Origin: Pseudomonas sp. ANT_J12
Lineage (GTDB): Bacteria > Pseudomonadota > Gammaproteobacteria > Pseudomonadales > Pseudomonadaceae
Assembly (NCBI RefSeq): GCF_008370045.1
Contig: NZ_VOBN01000013.1
Coordinates: 116,603 to 180,602, forward strand
Direction: 5' to 3'
Length of the DNA stretch: 64,000 nt
Made by a program: the position numbers and the translations under genes. The notes below the pieces were generated by a model that did no database searches, was not told the DNA's origin, and saw nothing but the letters and a program-made list of their open reading frames with translations. Every line of letters begins with the position of its first letter. Within the stretch, counting starts at the first letter, position 1. Below are positions 8,792 through 16,967 of this stretch, in pieces.

Positions 8792-9583
8792 GTGAACAAG
8801 CTTACGTCCGCAGTAAAAGTGCTTGTGGTCGACGATCAGCCTCTGGTGGTCGAAGAGCTGTGTGAATTCCTGGAGAGCAACGGTTACCGCTGTGTGCCGT
8901 GCGAGTCCAGCACCCAGGCGGTCGAGCGCTTCACCCAGGACCCGGAGATCGGTCTGGTGCTGTGCGATTTGCACATGCCGGACATGGACGGCATCCAGAT
9001 GGTGCAGGAGCTCAAGCGCCTGTGCGGCCGGCAGCGGGCGTTCGAGGCGATCATGCTCACCGGGCGCGCCGACAAGCAGGACGTGATCAAGGCCTTGCGC
9101 GCCGGGATTGCCGATTACTACCAGAAGCCGATTGACCTGGATGAATTGCTGGAAGGTTTGCAGCGCCAGGAAGCGGCGTTGCAGGAGCGGCATAAAGATG
9201 TGCAGCTCGGGCATTTGAATCAGAAGTTGCAGTACTTGTCCGAGTCGATCGACGACCTTTACCAGGATCTGGACCGGGTGCGACGCGCGCCGCGTTCGTC
9301 GGCGTTGCTGGGCACTGACACGGGCGAGCCGAGTGAGGCGGAGCGGCAAGAGATCCCGGCGATTTTCAATCAGCTGTCGCCACGCCAACTCGATGTGGCG
9401 CGCTTGGTGGGCAAGGGCCAGACCAACTATCAAATTGCCTGTGAATTGGGGATTACCGAGAACACGGTGAAGTTGTACGTGTCCCAGGTGCTGCGCCTGA
9501 CCCACATGCATAACCGCACGCAATTGGCGCTGGCCTTGTCGCCGAACAATGCCGCAATGCACCAGCGCGTGACCGCGCACTGA
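8792..9583 (+). CDS. pprB: response regulator PprB
   Basis: 263-residue two-domain regulator. The receiver domain (about 8-125) has the acidic pocket D14-D15 and phospho-acceptor D59 in LCDLHMPDMDG. A linker predicted to be coiled-coil (about 130-175) leads to a LuxR/NarL-type helix-turn-helix near the C-terminus (LSPRQLDVARLVGKGQTNYQIACELGIT). It matches PprB of P. aeruginosa (PA4296), the activator of the flp-tad genes and other adhesins under PprA control. The start codon is GTG at 8792; the nearby ATG at 8780 runs straight into a stop. Confidence 0.92.
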   Translation: MNKLTSAVKVLVVDDQPLVVEELCEFLESNGYRCVPCESSTQAVERFTQDPEIGLVLCDLHMPDMDGIQMVQELKRLCGRQRAFEAIMLTGRADKQDVIKALRAGIADYYQKPIDLDELLEGLQRQEAALQERHKDVQLGHLNQKLQYLSESIDDLYQDLDRVRRAPRSSALLGTDTGEPSEAERQEIPAIFNQLSPRQLDVARLVGKGQTNYQIACELGITENTVKLYVSQVLRLTHMHNRTQLALALSPNNAAMHQRVTAH

Positions 9584-9628
9584 TAGAGGCCGACCGCCTA
9601 AAACCTGTGCGCTAACGCGTAATCAGGA

Positions 9629-9655
9629 CAGTGAGGGAGCACGCCCCCCTCACTG
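9629..9655. terminator. hairpin between pprB and the DUF6124 gene
   Basis: Perfect 9-bp stem CAGTGAGGG (9629-9637) / CCCTCACTG (9647-9655) between two convergent genes. No T-tract follows on either side, so it may be a rho-independent-like pause or transcript-end structure rather than a strong terminator. Confidence 0.5.
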
Positions 9656-9668
9656 CTGTGCCTGGAGG

Positions 9669-10037
9669 TTACCCAGGCTTGTGGTTATCCAGTACGCGAT
9701 TGACCGACAGCTCACTCAACATGATCACCCGCTGCAGCACCAGCATCGAATAGCGTCGCGGGCCGTCCGACAGTTCGACGAGGTCGTTGACCAACTCGCG
9801 GGCGGATGCCAACGATTCGCTGGCATCGACCAGCAACGTTTCATCATCCACCGCTGCGTCGATGGTGAAGAAGGTGCCGGATTTGCGGGGCGGTATCTGC
9901 GTTTTCGTCGCCCCGGGGGTGAGGTAATGCTTGAGCGCGCGCTCGGCCGACGCTTTCAGCTTCTCGGGATCGAGATTGAAAGAGGCGTCGTTGGGGACTG
10001 GACCGGTGTTCGGGGGGTTAGGTGTAGCTTTGAACAT
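9669..10037 (-). CDS. DUF6124 family protein
   Basis: 122-residue soluble protein beginning MFKATPNPPNTG. This opening, and the segment ASESLASARELVNDLVELSDGPRR followed by VLQRVIMLSELSVNR, match the DUF6124 family, which is widespread in fluorescent pseudomonads and often multicopy. No function is known. The start ATG at 10037 has GGAG 8 bases upstream. It interrupts the tad region, lying on the minus strand between pprB and the tad operon. Its 5' leader contains an unusual three-part complementarity, annotated separately. It may be a later insertion into the locus. Confidence 0.8.
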   Translation of the reverse strand: MFKATPNPPNTGPVPNDASFNLDPEKLKASAERALKHYLTPGATKTQIPPRKSGTFFTIDAAVDDETLLVDASESLASARELVNDLVELSDGPRRYSMLVLQRVIMLSELSVNRVLDNHKPG

Positions 10038-10043
10038 TGTTAA

Positions 10044-10267
10044 AACTCCGTCGCAAATTTTAAGGAGCCATCACCCTCGCTACCAAACGAATGGGTGGCG
10101 GCCATGCATGGGTTGGTAGACCGGTCGCGACAGAAAACCCGGCGCTCACGAATGAGCCCCACACATGACCACCATATAAAGCGAGTCCCAACAACAGGGC
10201 TGCATAAGGTGTTGCCATACGACTATCACGACGGGCTACCAAACCCGGTCACTGTTTTGCAGTGACC
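10044..10267 (-). ncRNA. candidate CI/C4-like antisense or self-regulating leader RNA of the DUF6124 gene
   Basis: Read on the minus strand: an 8-bp perfect hairpin GGTCACTG / CAGTGACC (10247-10254 with 10260-10267, loop 5), then copy 1 of TTTGGTAGC (10235-10243). Next comes a central complementary CTACCAA (10113-10119), then copy 2 of TTTGGTAGC (10079-10087), then the ribosome site and ATG of the DUF6124 gene. The central element can pair with either flanking copy, so the two pairings exclude each other. This A-B-A' plan is that of phage P4 CI RNA (seqA/seqB/seqC), and similar to C4 antisense RNA of P1/P7. Assignment to that class is inference. Confidence 0.45.
10060..10218 (-). CDS. possible Ash-like small ORF in the DUF6124 leader
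   Basis: Short frame of 52 codons (ATG at 10218; an in-frame TTG at 10242 would give 60). It ends just before the ribosome site of the DUF6124 gene. The middle and end (GFSVATGLPTHAWPPPIRLV and ARVMAP) resemble, from memory, the Ash family of phage-type reading frames that overlap C4-type RNAs. There is no good ribosome site, and the frame overlaps all pairing elements of the leader, so it may simply be a by-product of the RNA sequence. Confidence 0.3.
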   Translation of the reverse strand: MATPYAALLLGLALYGGHVWGSFVSAGFSVATGLPTHAWPPPIRLVARVMAP

Positions 10268-10425
10268 CGGAAACGATATAGCCCACCCCATAGCCGCACA
10301 AGCCGGCGGATTCTGGCGTACGCGTAGGCAACGACGCAAGGCGTTGTAGCCGTTTATGACGTAACACTGGGTGTCTTTAAACGTTCGCGAAAAAAACTGT
10401 TTAACCGTGGCAAAAACGGTGCCCG
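10268..10425 (-). promoter_or_regulatory. candidate promoter region for the DUF6124 leader
   Basis: Gene-free stretch. On the minus strand a -10-like CAGAAT with an upstream TTGCGT at an 18-base spacing lies at about 10306-10335, roughly 40 bases before the 8-bp hairpin. This would start a transcript carrying the whole structured leader. The promoter call rests only on sequence resemblance. Confidence 0.35.
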
Positions 10426-10701
10426 CTATCCCCCCGACCCACTGTCGACTTTCCCGCCCTCATCCTGATCAAAGAACTTCGGTATCTCGTGCAGGTAGCT
10501 TTTCAACCAGCGCTGCATGCTCAGTTCGCGCTCGGTCGCGGTGGCGGTTTGCAGCTTGGGCGAGGCCAGCGTGTTGCGGCTTTGCAGTTGCAGCCAGACT
10601 TCGGTTTCCTGCTGTTGCGGCGACGCGGGGCCGGCGTCGATGGCGAAGGCGCCCAGGGGCAAGGTCAACAGCGCGAGGCCGCAGAAGGTGGTGGTTTTCA
10701 T
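10426..10701 (-). CDS. DUF3613 protein of the tad cluster
   Basis: 91-residue secreted protein: signal peptide of about 21 residues (LALLTLPLGAFA) then a short soluble domain with RELSMQRWLKSYLHEIPKFFD, the hallmark of DUF3613 proteins found at the end of Pseudomonas tad operons (PA4298 position). It starts 13 bases after tadD and is the last gene of the minus-strand operon. Function is unknown; it is probably a periplasmic accessory of the Flp apparatus. ATG at 10701 (after GAGGCC) is chosen over the in-frame TTG at 10704. Confidence 0.8.
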   Translation of the reverse strand: MKTTTFCGLALLTLPLGAFAIDAGPASPQQQETEVWLQLQSRNTLASPKLQTATATERELSMQRWLKSYLHEIPKFFDQDEGGKVDSGSGG

Positions 10702-10713
10702 CAAAGGCCTCGT

Positions 10714-11427
10714 CTATTGGATGGTCGATGCCGTCGCGGTGGCGTCCTGCGCCGCCACGGCCGGGACAGCCTTGCCCGGCGTCTTGAGTCGTTCTGCGCG
10801 GGCCTGGGCCTCGGTGACTTGCGCCGGGCTCAGGCCGACGCGGCTGACCAGTTCGGCGGCGCGGCTCCAGTCATCCTGGTAGATCAACAGCGTCACCAGA
10901 TTGACCGCCGCTAACTGGTCGCTCTGCTTGAGCTCCATCGCGGTGAGGAATTCGAATTGGGCGTCTTCGACCCGCCGCTGATTGAGATAAACCACGCCCA
11001 GGTCGTTGCGGATTTTTTCGTCGGTGGGCGCCAGGCGTGCGGCGCGTTGCAAGTGGGCCTGGGCTTGACCGTTGTCGCCGTTGGCGGCGGCGAGTTGGCC
11101 CAGGCCATGTTCGGCTTCGGCGGCCATGCAACTGCCGAGCAGGCTGCGGTACAACGGCTCGGCTTCGTTGCGGCCCAGCAGTCGATAGACCTTGGCTTTG
11201 CGCAAGCGCACGTCGGCCAGGTTGTCGGGCAGGTTTTGCAGGTTGGCCAGGCTGGCGTGCAGTTTGCCGTCCTTGGCCATGTCGTCGGCCAGGTTCAACG
11301 ACAGCTGTTGATCGGCGCTGGGTTTGCTGCAACTGGCGCTGCTGGTCAAAGTGCTCCAAGGGTCCTGCCCGTTGCTCGCGCAGCCACCGAGCAACAGCAG
11401 ACTCAAACCGGCCATCATCGCTTTCAT
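10714..11427 (-). CDS. tadD: TadD, TPR lipoprotein of Flp pilus assembly
   Basis: 237-residue lipoprotein (lipobox G-G-C16) with tetratricopeptide repeats across about residues 60-190 (for example AEHGLGQLAAANGDNGQAQA, NDLGVVYLNQRRVEDAQFEF). TadD acts like a pilotin or scaffold for the RcpA secretin in the outer membrane. A long Ala/Glu-rich tail follows the repeats. The ATG at 11427 has GAGGGGAATGAG before it, and the start lies 10 bases after the tadC stop. Part of the rcpC-to-DUF3613 operon. Confidence 0.9.
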   Translation of the reverse strand: MKAMMAGLSLLLLGGCASNGQDPWSTLTSSASCSKPSADQQLSLNLADDMAKDGKLHASLANLQNLPDNLADVRLRKAKVYRLLGRNEAEPLYRSLLGSCMAAEAEHGLGQLAAANGDNGQAQAHLQRAARLAPTDEKIRNDLGVVYLNQRRVEDAQFEFLTAMELKQSDQLAAVNLVTLLIYQDDWSRAAELVSRVGLSPAQVTEAQARAERLKTPGKAVPAVAAQDATATASTIQ

Positions 11428-11437
11428 CTCATTCCCC

Positions 11438-12328
11438 TCAAGAAGCAAAGGCCCGGGCCAGGGCGGTGAAGCCCGGGCCGGCCAGCACGATCAATAACGC
11501 CGGGAAGAGGAACAGCATCATCACGACGGACATTTTGGCGGACATCTTGGAAATGTATTCCTGCAAGCGCGTCAGGCGCCGGTCATCGAGCAGCAGTTTG
11601 AGCGCCAGCAGGGATTTCATCGCGCCGCCGCCCTGGTGAATCAATTGCTGAAGGATCACGCAGGTGTCGCTGAACTCATCCACCGCCAGCAAGCGGCTGG
11701 CCTTGTTCAGTTCCTCGCCCAGTTCCAGGCCGGAGTCGACCCGGGCCAGCACCAGGCGCAATTCATGGGTCAGGGCCGGCAGTAAATGTTTGCCTTCGAG
11801 GCTCAACACCCGCAGCGCCTGCTCCACCGCCATGCCCGACTCGAACAAAATCCGCAGCAAGGGAATGAAGGTGGAAATCTCGGTCGCCAATTGTTTTTGC
11901 CGGTGTTGCGCCGCCGCGACCAGCAAGCGTTTGGGCAGCAGATAACCGATACCGGTGGCGAACGCCGGGACGATCCAATGGTTGTCCAGGTCAGGAAAAA
12001 ACAGGCCCTGGATCAGCAACGTCACCGCCAGCGCCAGCACCGGTACGCCAACCTGGAACGCCGCGAACAGTGAGCGCCGACGCGCACTGCGCCAGCCCAG
12101 ACGGTTGAGCAACACTTGGGTTTCATGGTCCAGGTTGACCGAGCGCTGACCGAGCCGGCTGTTGCCCAGCACCTGCAACCAACGGCTGAAGCGGCGGTGG
12201 TCCGGCAGGTGCCCATCCAGCCGCCGTGTCACCTGGCGCACCCGGCGCTGTTGGTCCAGCAGGCCGGCGAATAACAACACACCGGCGGTGAGCAACAGCA
12301 GCGCGCTGATCAGCAACGGGATCTTCAT
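11438..12328 (-). CDS. tadC: TadC, inner-membrane platform protein
   Basis: 296-residue polytopic protein of the GspF/TadC family. Hydrophobic helices lie at about residues 1-22, 95-140 and 265-290, and a cytoplasmic four-helix domain (SGMAVEQALRVLSLEG, RLQEYISKMSAKMSV) matches the T2SS-F fold. It partners with TadB to form the base for the TadA motor. Its start overlaps the tadB stop by ATGA (12325-12328), a sign of translational coupling. Confidence 0.92.
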   Translation of the reverse strand: MKIPLLISALLLLTAGVLLFAGLLDQQRRVRQVTRRLDGHLPDHRRFSRWLQVLGNSRLGQRSVNLDHETQVLLNRLGWRSARRRSLFAAFQVGVPVLALAVTLLIQGLFFPDLDNHWIVPAFATGIGYLLPKRLLVAAAQHRQKQLATEISTFIPLLRILFESGMAVEQALRVLSLEGKHLLPALTHELRLVLARVDSGLELGEELNKASRLLAVDEFSDTCVILQQLIHQGGGAMKSLLALKLLLDDRRLTRLQEYISKMSAKMSVVMMLFLFPALLIVLAGPGFTALARAFAS

Positions 12329-13209
12329 AGGCTGCGCAACATGCGCCACAGCGCCAGGCAACCCACCACCTGCAAACCGAACGCGGTGGCGAGCATGAGC
12401 TGCCCCGAACCGTCGTGCCACATGGCGAGCAGGTATTGCGGGTTGGACAACAGGAAGTAGCCGGCGAGGCTGATCGGCAACCCGGCCAGCACGATTGCCG
12501 TGACGCGGGTTTCACCGGTCATGGCACTGAGCTGACGCGCGGCCTGGTCCCGCTCGCGAATCATCTTGATCAGGTTTTCCAGCAGCTCGCTGGCGTTGCC
12601 GCCGTAGCGGTGATTGACCTTGAGCCCCAGGGCGAACAGACGAAATTCCTCCTGCTCATACAGCTCGGCCAGGTCCGACACGGCATCCGGCAGGCTGACC
12701 CCCAGCTGCACGTTACGCTGGACCCGGCTCATGGCGTTTTTCAGCGGGTCTTCGGCGGCATCGATGCCGCCGAGCACGGCGTCGGCCAAGGTGCGTCCGG
12801 ATTTCAGGCTGCGCACGGTGTGATCGAGCAACTGCGGCAGTTGTTCGATCATGCGCTTGAGCCGGCGCTGGTAACGCCAACCGACGTACAGCCGCAGGAG
12901 CAGCGGCGGCACCGCCAGCAACACCAAAAGGCCGGGCCAGCCACCCAGCGCGAAACCGATCACGACGCCCAGCGCCCACAGCAGCAACCACAGGCCGAGG
13001 CGTTCGGTGGGACGCCCGAGGCCGGCGCGCAGAAAGGCCCGTTCCAGGCCGACCCACGACGACTTTTGCACCACCAACTCCGGCTGCCCTTGGGTTAACC
13101 GGCCGATCACCCGCTCGGTGGCGGACTGGCGTAATCCGCGCTGGAACATCCGCGCCGATAAGCCGAGCAGCGCCAGGCAAACCAGGATCAGCAGCAACAC
13201 CTTGAGCAT
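12325..13209 (-). CDS. tadB: TadB, inner-membrane platform protein
   Basis: 294-residue polytopic GspF-domain protein: N-terminal helix (VLLLILVCLALLGLSA), a paired helix around residues 80-115, the soluble GspF domain (LKSGRTLADAVLGGIDAAEDP, GVSLPDAVSDLAELYEQEEF, YGGNASELLENLIKMIRERD), and terminal helices. It acts with TadC at the inner membrane. It begins 10 bases after the tadA stop. The order A-B-C-D follows the canonical tad operon. Confidence 0.92.
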   Translation of the reverse strand: MLKVLLLILVCLALLGLSARMFQRGLRQSATERVIGRLTQGQPELVVQKSSWVGLERAFLRAGLGRPTERLGLWLLLWALGVVIGFALGGWPGLLVLLAVPPLLLRLYVGWRYQRRLKRMIEQLPQLLDHTVRSLKSGRTLADAVLGGIDAAEDPLKNAMSRVQRNVQLGVSLPDAVSDLAELYEQEEFRLFALGLKVNHRYGGNASELLENLIKMIRERDQAARQLSAMTGETRVTAIVLAGLPISLAGYFLLSNPQYLLAMWHDGSGQLMLATAFGLQVVGCLALWRMLRSL

Positions 13210-13219
13210 GCCCGGGCCC

Positions 13220-14500
13220 TCAGTTCGGAAAAGGAATGAGCGCCGATTCGCGGCGCAATTTGTCGCCGGCGGGGTGGACCGCCTCGCGCAGAAAACCGAA
13301 TCCGGTACGCCGGTCGAGGCGGAACAATGTGTTGGTCACGTAGACGTCGTCGCGCACGCCGACCACCTCCACCACCTCGCTGACACAGCGCCGGCCATCG
13401 GGCAGGCGGGTCAACTGGATCACCACGTCCAGGGCCGCGCAGATCATATGGCGCAGGGTGCGTTCGGCGATGGTCCGGCCGGTCAGGCCCACCAGGGTCT
13501 CCAGGCGCAACAGGGCATCCTGGGCGTTGTTGGCGTGCACGGTGCTCATGGAGCCGTCGTGGCCGGTGTTCATCGCGGTGAGCACATCGAGCACTTCGAC
13601 GCCGCGAATCTCGCCGAGGATGATCCGGTCGGGACGCATGCGCAGGGCGTTGCGGATCAAGTCGCTGGACTTCACTTCGCCGTGGCCCTCGGCATTTGGC
13701 GGACGGGTTTCCAGGCGAACCACATGGGGATGGCCCAACTGCAACTCCGCCACGTCTTCGATGGTGACCAGGCGTTCGTGGGGGTTGATCAACTGGCTGA
13801 GAATGTTCAGCAACGTGGTTTTGCCGGTGCCGGTGCCGCCGCTGATCAGGATGTTGCAGCGCTTGCCCACGGCGTCCTGAAAGAAATCGAAGATCGCCTG
13901 ATCGATGGTTTGCATGGCCATCAGGTCGTTGCTCTTGAGCATGTCCTTGCGAAATTTTCGAATCGACAGGCACGGGCCATCGAGGGCAATCGGCGGAATG
14001 ATCGCGTTGACCCGACTGCCATCGGGCAGCCGCGCATCGACCATCGGCGACGACTCATCGAGCCGTCGCCCGAGCGGCGCGAGGATCCGTTGCATCACCC
14101 GTTCGACGTGGTGCGCATCGATAAAACGCAGGTCACTTTGATGCAGCACGCCGTCGCGTTCGATGAAGACCCGGTGCGGGCCGTTGACCAGAATCTCGGT
14201 CACGGCGGGGTCGCGCAGCAGCACTTCCAGCGGACCGAAACCGGTGAGTTCGTCGACGATTTCCTCGGCCAGGCGTTCCATCTCATAGCGGGAGATCGCC
14301 AGGTGCAGGCGGGCGATGTACTCGGCCACCTTGTCGATCACAAACTGCGAGAGCACTGGCCGCGAGCCTTCCAGCAGGTTTTTTCCGGACTCCTCGATGG
14401 CGTCGATGATGTAGCGGTGCAACACCAGTTTCAGGCCTTCGTGGTCACTGTTGCCGGCCGGTCCGCGCGCGGGCGCGCCGAACAGTTTTTCGCCGCTCAT
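13220..14500 (-). CDS. tadA: TadA/CpaF ATPase of the Flp pilus
   Basis: 426-residue secretion ATPase that powers Flp pilus assembly from the cytoplasmic face. The N-terminal domain is followed by the family signature ILVNGPHRVFIERDG, Walker A GGTGTGKTTLLN, the Asp box TIEDVAELQL, Walker B RMRPDRIILGEIRG and the His box GSMSTVHANN. Length is standard for CpaF. ATG at 14500 overlaps the tadZ stop as ATGA. The frame is open upstream of this ATG, but only as an antiframe of tadZ. Confidence 0.95.
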   Translation of the reverse strand: MSGEKLFGAPARGPAGNSDHEGLKLVLHRYIIDAIEESGKNLLEGSRPVLSQFVIDKVAEYIARLHLAISRYEMERLAEEIVDELTGFGPLEVLLRDPAVTEILVNGPHRVFIERDGVLHQSDLRFIDAHHVERVMQRILAPLGRRLDESSPMVDARLPDGSRVNAIIPPIALDGPCLSIRKFRKDMLKSNDLMAMQTIDQAIFDFFQDAVGKRCNILISGGTGTGKTTLLNILSQLINPHERLVTIEDVAELQLGHPHVVRLETRPPNAEGHGEVKSSDLIRNALRMRPDRIILGEIRGVEVLDVLTAMNTGHDGSMSTVHANNAQDALLRLETLVGLTGRTIAERTLRHMICAALDVVIQLTRLPDGRRCVSEVVEVVGVRDDVYVTNTLFRLDRRTGFGFLREAVHPAGDKLRRESALIPFPN

Positions 14501-15687
14501 GGTGTGCCCCTCAAGCGGTTGAACCAGCCGGCCTTGGGTTTGGCCAGGCCTTCGGAGCGTTTCGCCAGCCGTTCGCCGAGGGTGCGCAGGCTCTGGGTGA
14601 GGACTTCGCGGGGGGCAAACTGGAACAGGGTGACGCCCTGGTTCTTGGCGTTGAGCCGCACTTCGGGGCTGTAGGCGAGCACGGCGATGACCTCCAGGCC
14701 GAAGCTCTTGCCCAGGGTCTCGGAATCCGGGGCGACGCTGCGCAAATAGCGGTCCACCAGCAGCCGTGCGTGGTCGAGTTTCATGCCTTTTTCGCGCCAC
14801 AGATTCAGCACCGCTAGGTTGCGGCGGCAGTCGAGCACGTTCTGGTCGGTGTACCACAGTAACTTGTCGCAGTGGCTGACAAAGGTGCGCAGCGCTTCGC
14901 TGTCCGGCTGCCCGGTGAGGTTCACCACAATGTGCTGGAAGTGTTGGCGCAAGGCGCTGAGCAGCATGTACAACTCGGCGGCGCTGGTGTGTTCCAGCGG
15001 CTCGTCGCTGGCGGCGTAAGCGAGGATGCGCAGCCCGGCTTCGGCACTGGTGAAGGCGCTGTCGATCAGGGTCGCGTCGAGGCGCCGCAAATGCCGCAAC
15101 GCATCGCCGAAGTGGAACGAACTTTCAAGGCCGAGCAAGGCCAGGCTGTCGCCGCGGGGCAGGCCCAGGTCCAGCAGCAGGGTTTGCTGGCCGCTCTTTT
15201 GCACCACTTGCGCCATGTGGTTGGCCAGCAGCGCGCCGTCCCCGTTGCTTTGCACGCCATACAGCACCGTCAGGCCGCCGAGTTGCGTGTTGGGTGCCAC
15301 TGGCGGCAGGCGTTTGCTCAGGCGTCGCACCAGCCCGGCGACCTCACTGGAGCGCGAGCCATAAGCAACGAAATCCCGCGCCCCGGCGCGCATGGCGTTG
15401 AGCACCAATTGGTTGTCCATGCCGTCGCCCAACGCGACCACCGCCAGCATCGGTTTGGCTTCCAGGGCGCCTTCAATCAACGCGCTCTGGGCCACCACGT
15501 GTTCACGGTCCAGGCCCACGAACACCAGGCTGGCGAAGGTCACGTCGACCAGCGCCAGCAGTTCGTCAAGACTGCCGCCACCGGCGCTGACCACTTGCCC
15601 CAACGGCGCGAGCGCGCCTTGCAGCCACTCCAGGTCGGTGCTGTTGCGGGTGATGGCGAGGAAGGTCTGGTTCAGGTTCTGGCTCAT
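14497..15687 (-). CDS. tadZ: TadZ/CpaE-like localisation ATPase
   Basis: 396 residues: an N-terminal receiver-like domain (about 1-125) lacking a usual phosphorylation site, then a ParA/MinD-like fold (GGLTVLYGVQSNGDGALLAN, LLLDLGLPRGDSLALLGL, HIVVNLTGQPDSEALR). The P-loop lacks the usual KGG[T/V]GK form (VQSNGDGA), so ATP binding may be degenerate. TadZ recruits the Tad machine to the pole. Start and stop both overlap neighbouring genes by ATGA. Confidence 0.9.
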   Translation of the reverse strand: MSQNLNQTFLAITRNSTDLEWLQGALAPLGQVVSAGGGSLDELLALVDVTFASLVFVGLDREHVVAQSALIEGALEAKPMLAVVALGDGMDNQLVLNAMRAGARDFVAYGSRSSEVAGLVRRLSKRLPPVAPNTQLGGLTVLYGVQSNGDGALLANHMAQVVQKSGQQTLLLDLGLPRGDSLALLGLESSFHFGDALRHLRRLDATLIDSAFTSAEAGLRILAYAASDEPLEHTSAAELYMLLSALRQHFQHIVVNLTGQPDSEALRTFVSHCDKLLWYTDQNVLDCRRNLAVLNLWREKGMKLDHARLLVDRYLRSVAPDSETLGKSFGLEVIAVLAYSPEVRLNAKNQGVTLFQFAPREVLTQSLRTLGERLAKRSEGLAKPKAGWFNRLRGTP

Positions 15688-16946
15688 TGCGATAACCCGC
15701 TGCGTTTATCGAAATTGCCGTTTTCCAGGAAGTACAGGCGATACCAGTTGGGGTCGTAGTTGCGCAGTTTTTCCCCGGGCAACGACGGCAATTGCGCGTT
15801 GGCCGCCAATGGCTGCACCAGGTGCGGGGTGACGATCATCAGCAGTTCACGCTCTTCGCGCTTGATCGACGAGTTGCGAAAGAACGCACCGATCACCGGG
15901 ATGTCGCCCAGGCCGGGAAATTTTTCGACCTGCGACGAGTTCTGGGTGCTGATCAAGCCGCTGATGACGAAGCTCTCGCCATCGGCCAGGGAAATGCTGG
16001 TGTCGGTGCGGCGAATGGTGAACGCCGGCACGGTGGTGCCGCCGATGGTTACGCCGTTGTTGTAGTCCAGTTCACTGACTTCCGGCGCCACCTTGAGGGC
16101 GATGCGATCCTGGCTGACCACGGTTGGCGTCAGGGTCAGGCGGATCCCGAATTCCTTGTACTCGATGGAGTAGCTGTTGCTGTTGGCGCTGGGCACCGGG
16201 ATCGGGATTTCACCGCCGGCGAGAAAACTCGCGCTCTGTCCGCTGATCGCCACCAGGCTCGGCCGCGCCAGGGTGTAGGCAAAGCCGCTGCCTTCCATGG
16301 CGTTGATGATGGCGAGGAAATTACCGCCGCCGGCGACGATGTTGAACATGTCGTTGGCCAGGGGAATGCTCGGCACGGCGATGCGCGGATCGAGGTTGCG
16401 CAGCGGCAGCACTCGGGGGGTGACGGCGGTGTTGGGCACCGTGCCCGGCGAGCCGAACAGAAAGTTGGAGTTCTTGCCATAGATCGAGGTGCCGGCCTCT
16501 TTCAGTTTGGTGCGGCTGACTTCGACGAAGCGAATATCGGTCTGCACTTGCGACGGCAGCAGCGGGTCATCGGACGGCAAGCGGGTGGCGCTGGTCATGG
16601 CCGCCGTGGCCTTGCCTTGCACGAACACCATGCTTTGGCGCGGTGCGCTGGCGCAGGCCGTCCAGACCATCAGGCTGGTGGCGCCGGGAGCCATGCCGGT
16701 GACCAGAAACGCTTGATTGCCGTTGACCCGAACATCGGCGATTTTCGGATCGCCCACCGCCACCCGGGTGATCGCCACCGGTGATTGCAGGGCCTGTTGC
16801 ACCCCTTCACCGACTTCCAGCACCGCCGGCAACGGGCCGAGCGCGGCGCAATTGCCGACGGCTGCCAGGGTGGTTGTAAGTGGCAGGCCGCTGAGCACGG
16901 AGGCCCAGAGCAGGCCTTGGAACATGGACATGGAACGTCTGCGCAT
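15684..16946 (-). CDS. rcpA: RcpA/CpaC outer-membrane secretin
   Basis: 420-residue secretin through which the Flp pilus crosses the outer membrane. Signal peptide of about 28 residues, a BON-like/N-domain (ITRVAVGDPKIADVRVNGNQ), then the secretin beta-domain with VAPEVSELD, the amphipathic repeat FVISGLISTQNSSQVEKFPGLG and DIPVIGAFFR, then ELLMIVTPHLVQPL at the end. ATG at 16946 lies 21 bases after the rcpC stop and 4 bases of its end overlap tadZ. Confidence 0.93.
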   Translation of the reverse strand: MRRRSMSMFQGLLWASVLSGLPLTTTLAAVGNCAALGPLPAVLEVGEGVQQALQSPVAITRVAVGDPKIADVRVNGNQAFLVTGMAPGATSLMVWTACASAPRQSMVFVQGKATAAMTSATRLPSDDPLLPSQVQTDIRFVEVSRTKLKEAGTSIYGKNSNFLFGSPGTVPNTAVTPRVLPLRNLDPRIAVPSIPLANDMFNIVAGGGNFLAIINAMEGSGFAYTLARPSLVAISGQSASFLAGGEIPIPVPSANSNSYSIEYKEFGIRLTLTPTVVSQDRIALKVAPEVSELDYNNGVTIGGTTVPAFTIRRTDTSISLADGESFVISGLISTQNSSQVEKFPGLGDIPVIGAFFRNSSIKREERELLMIVTPHLVQPLAANAQLPSLPGEKLRNYDPNWYRLYFLENGNFDKRSGLSQ

Positions 16947-16967
16947 TTAGATGCGTCCTTGCTCGAC

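Noticed and set aside
10371..10914. Plus-strand frames opposite the DUF3613 and tadD genes
   Set aside because: Arg/Ala-rich shadow frames antisense to genes with signal peptides and conserved position.
13007..14674. 555-codon plus-strand frame opposite tadB/tadA
   Set aside because: Antisense to the unmistakable TadA ATPase with Walker motifs; no ribosome site or domain.
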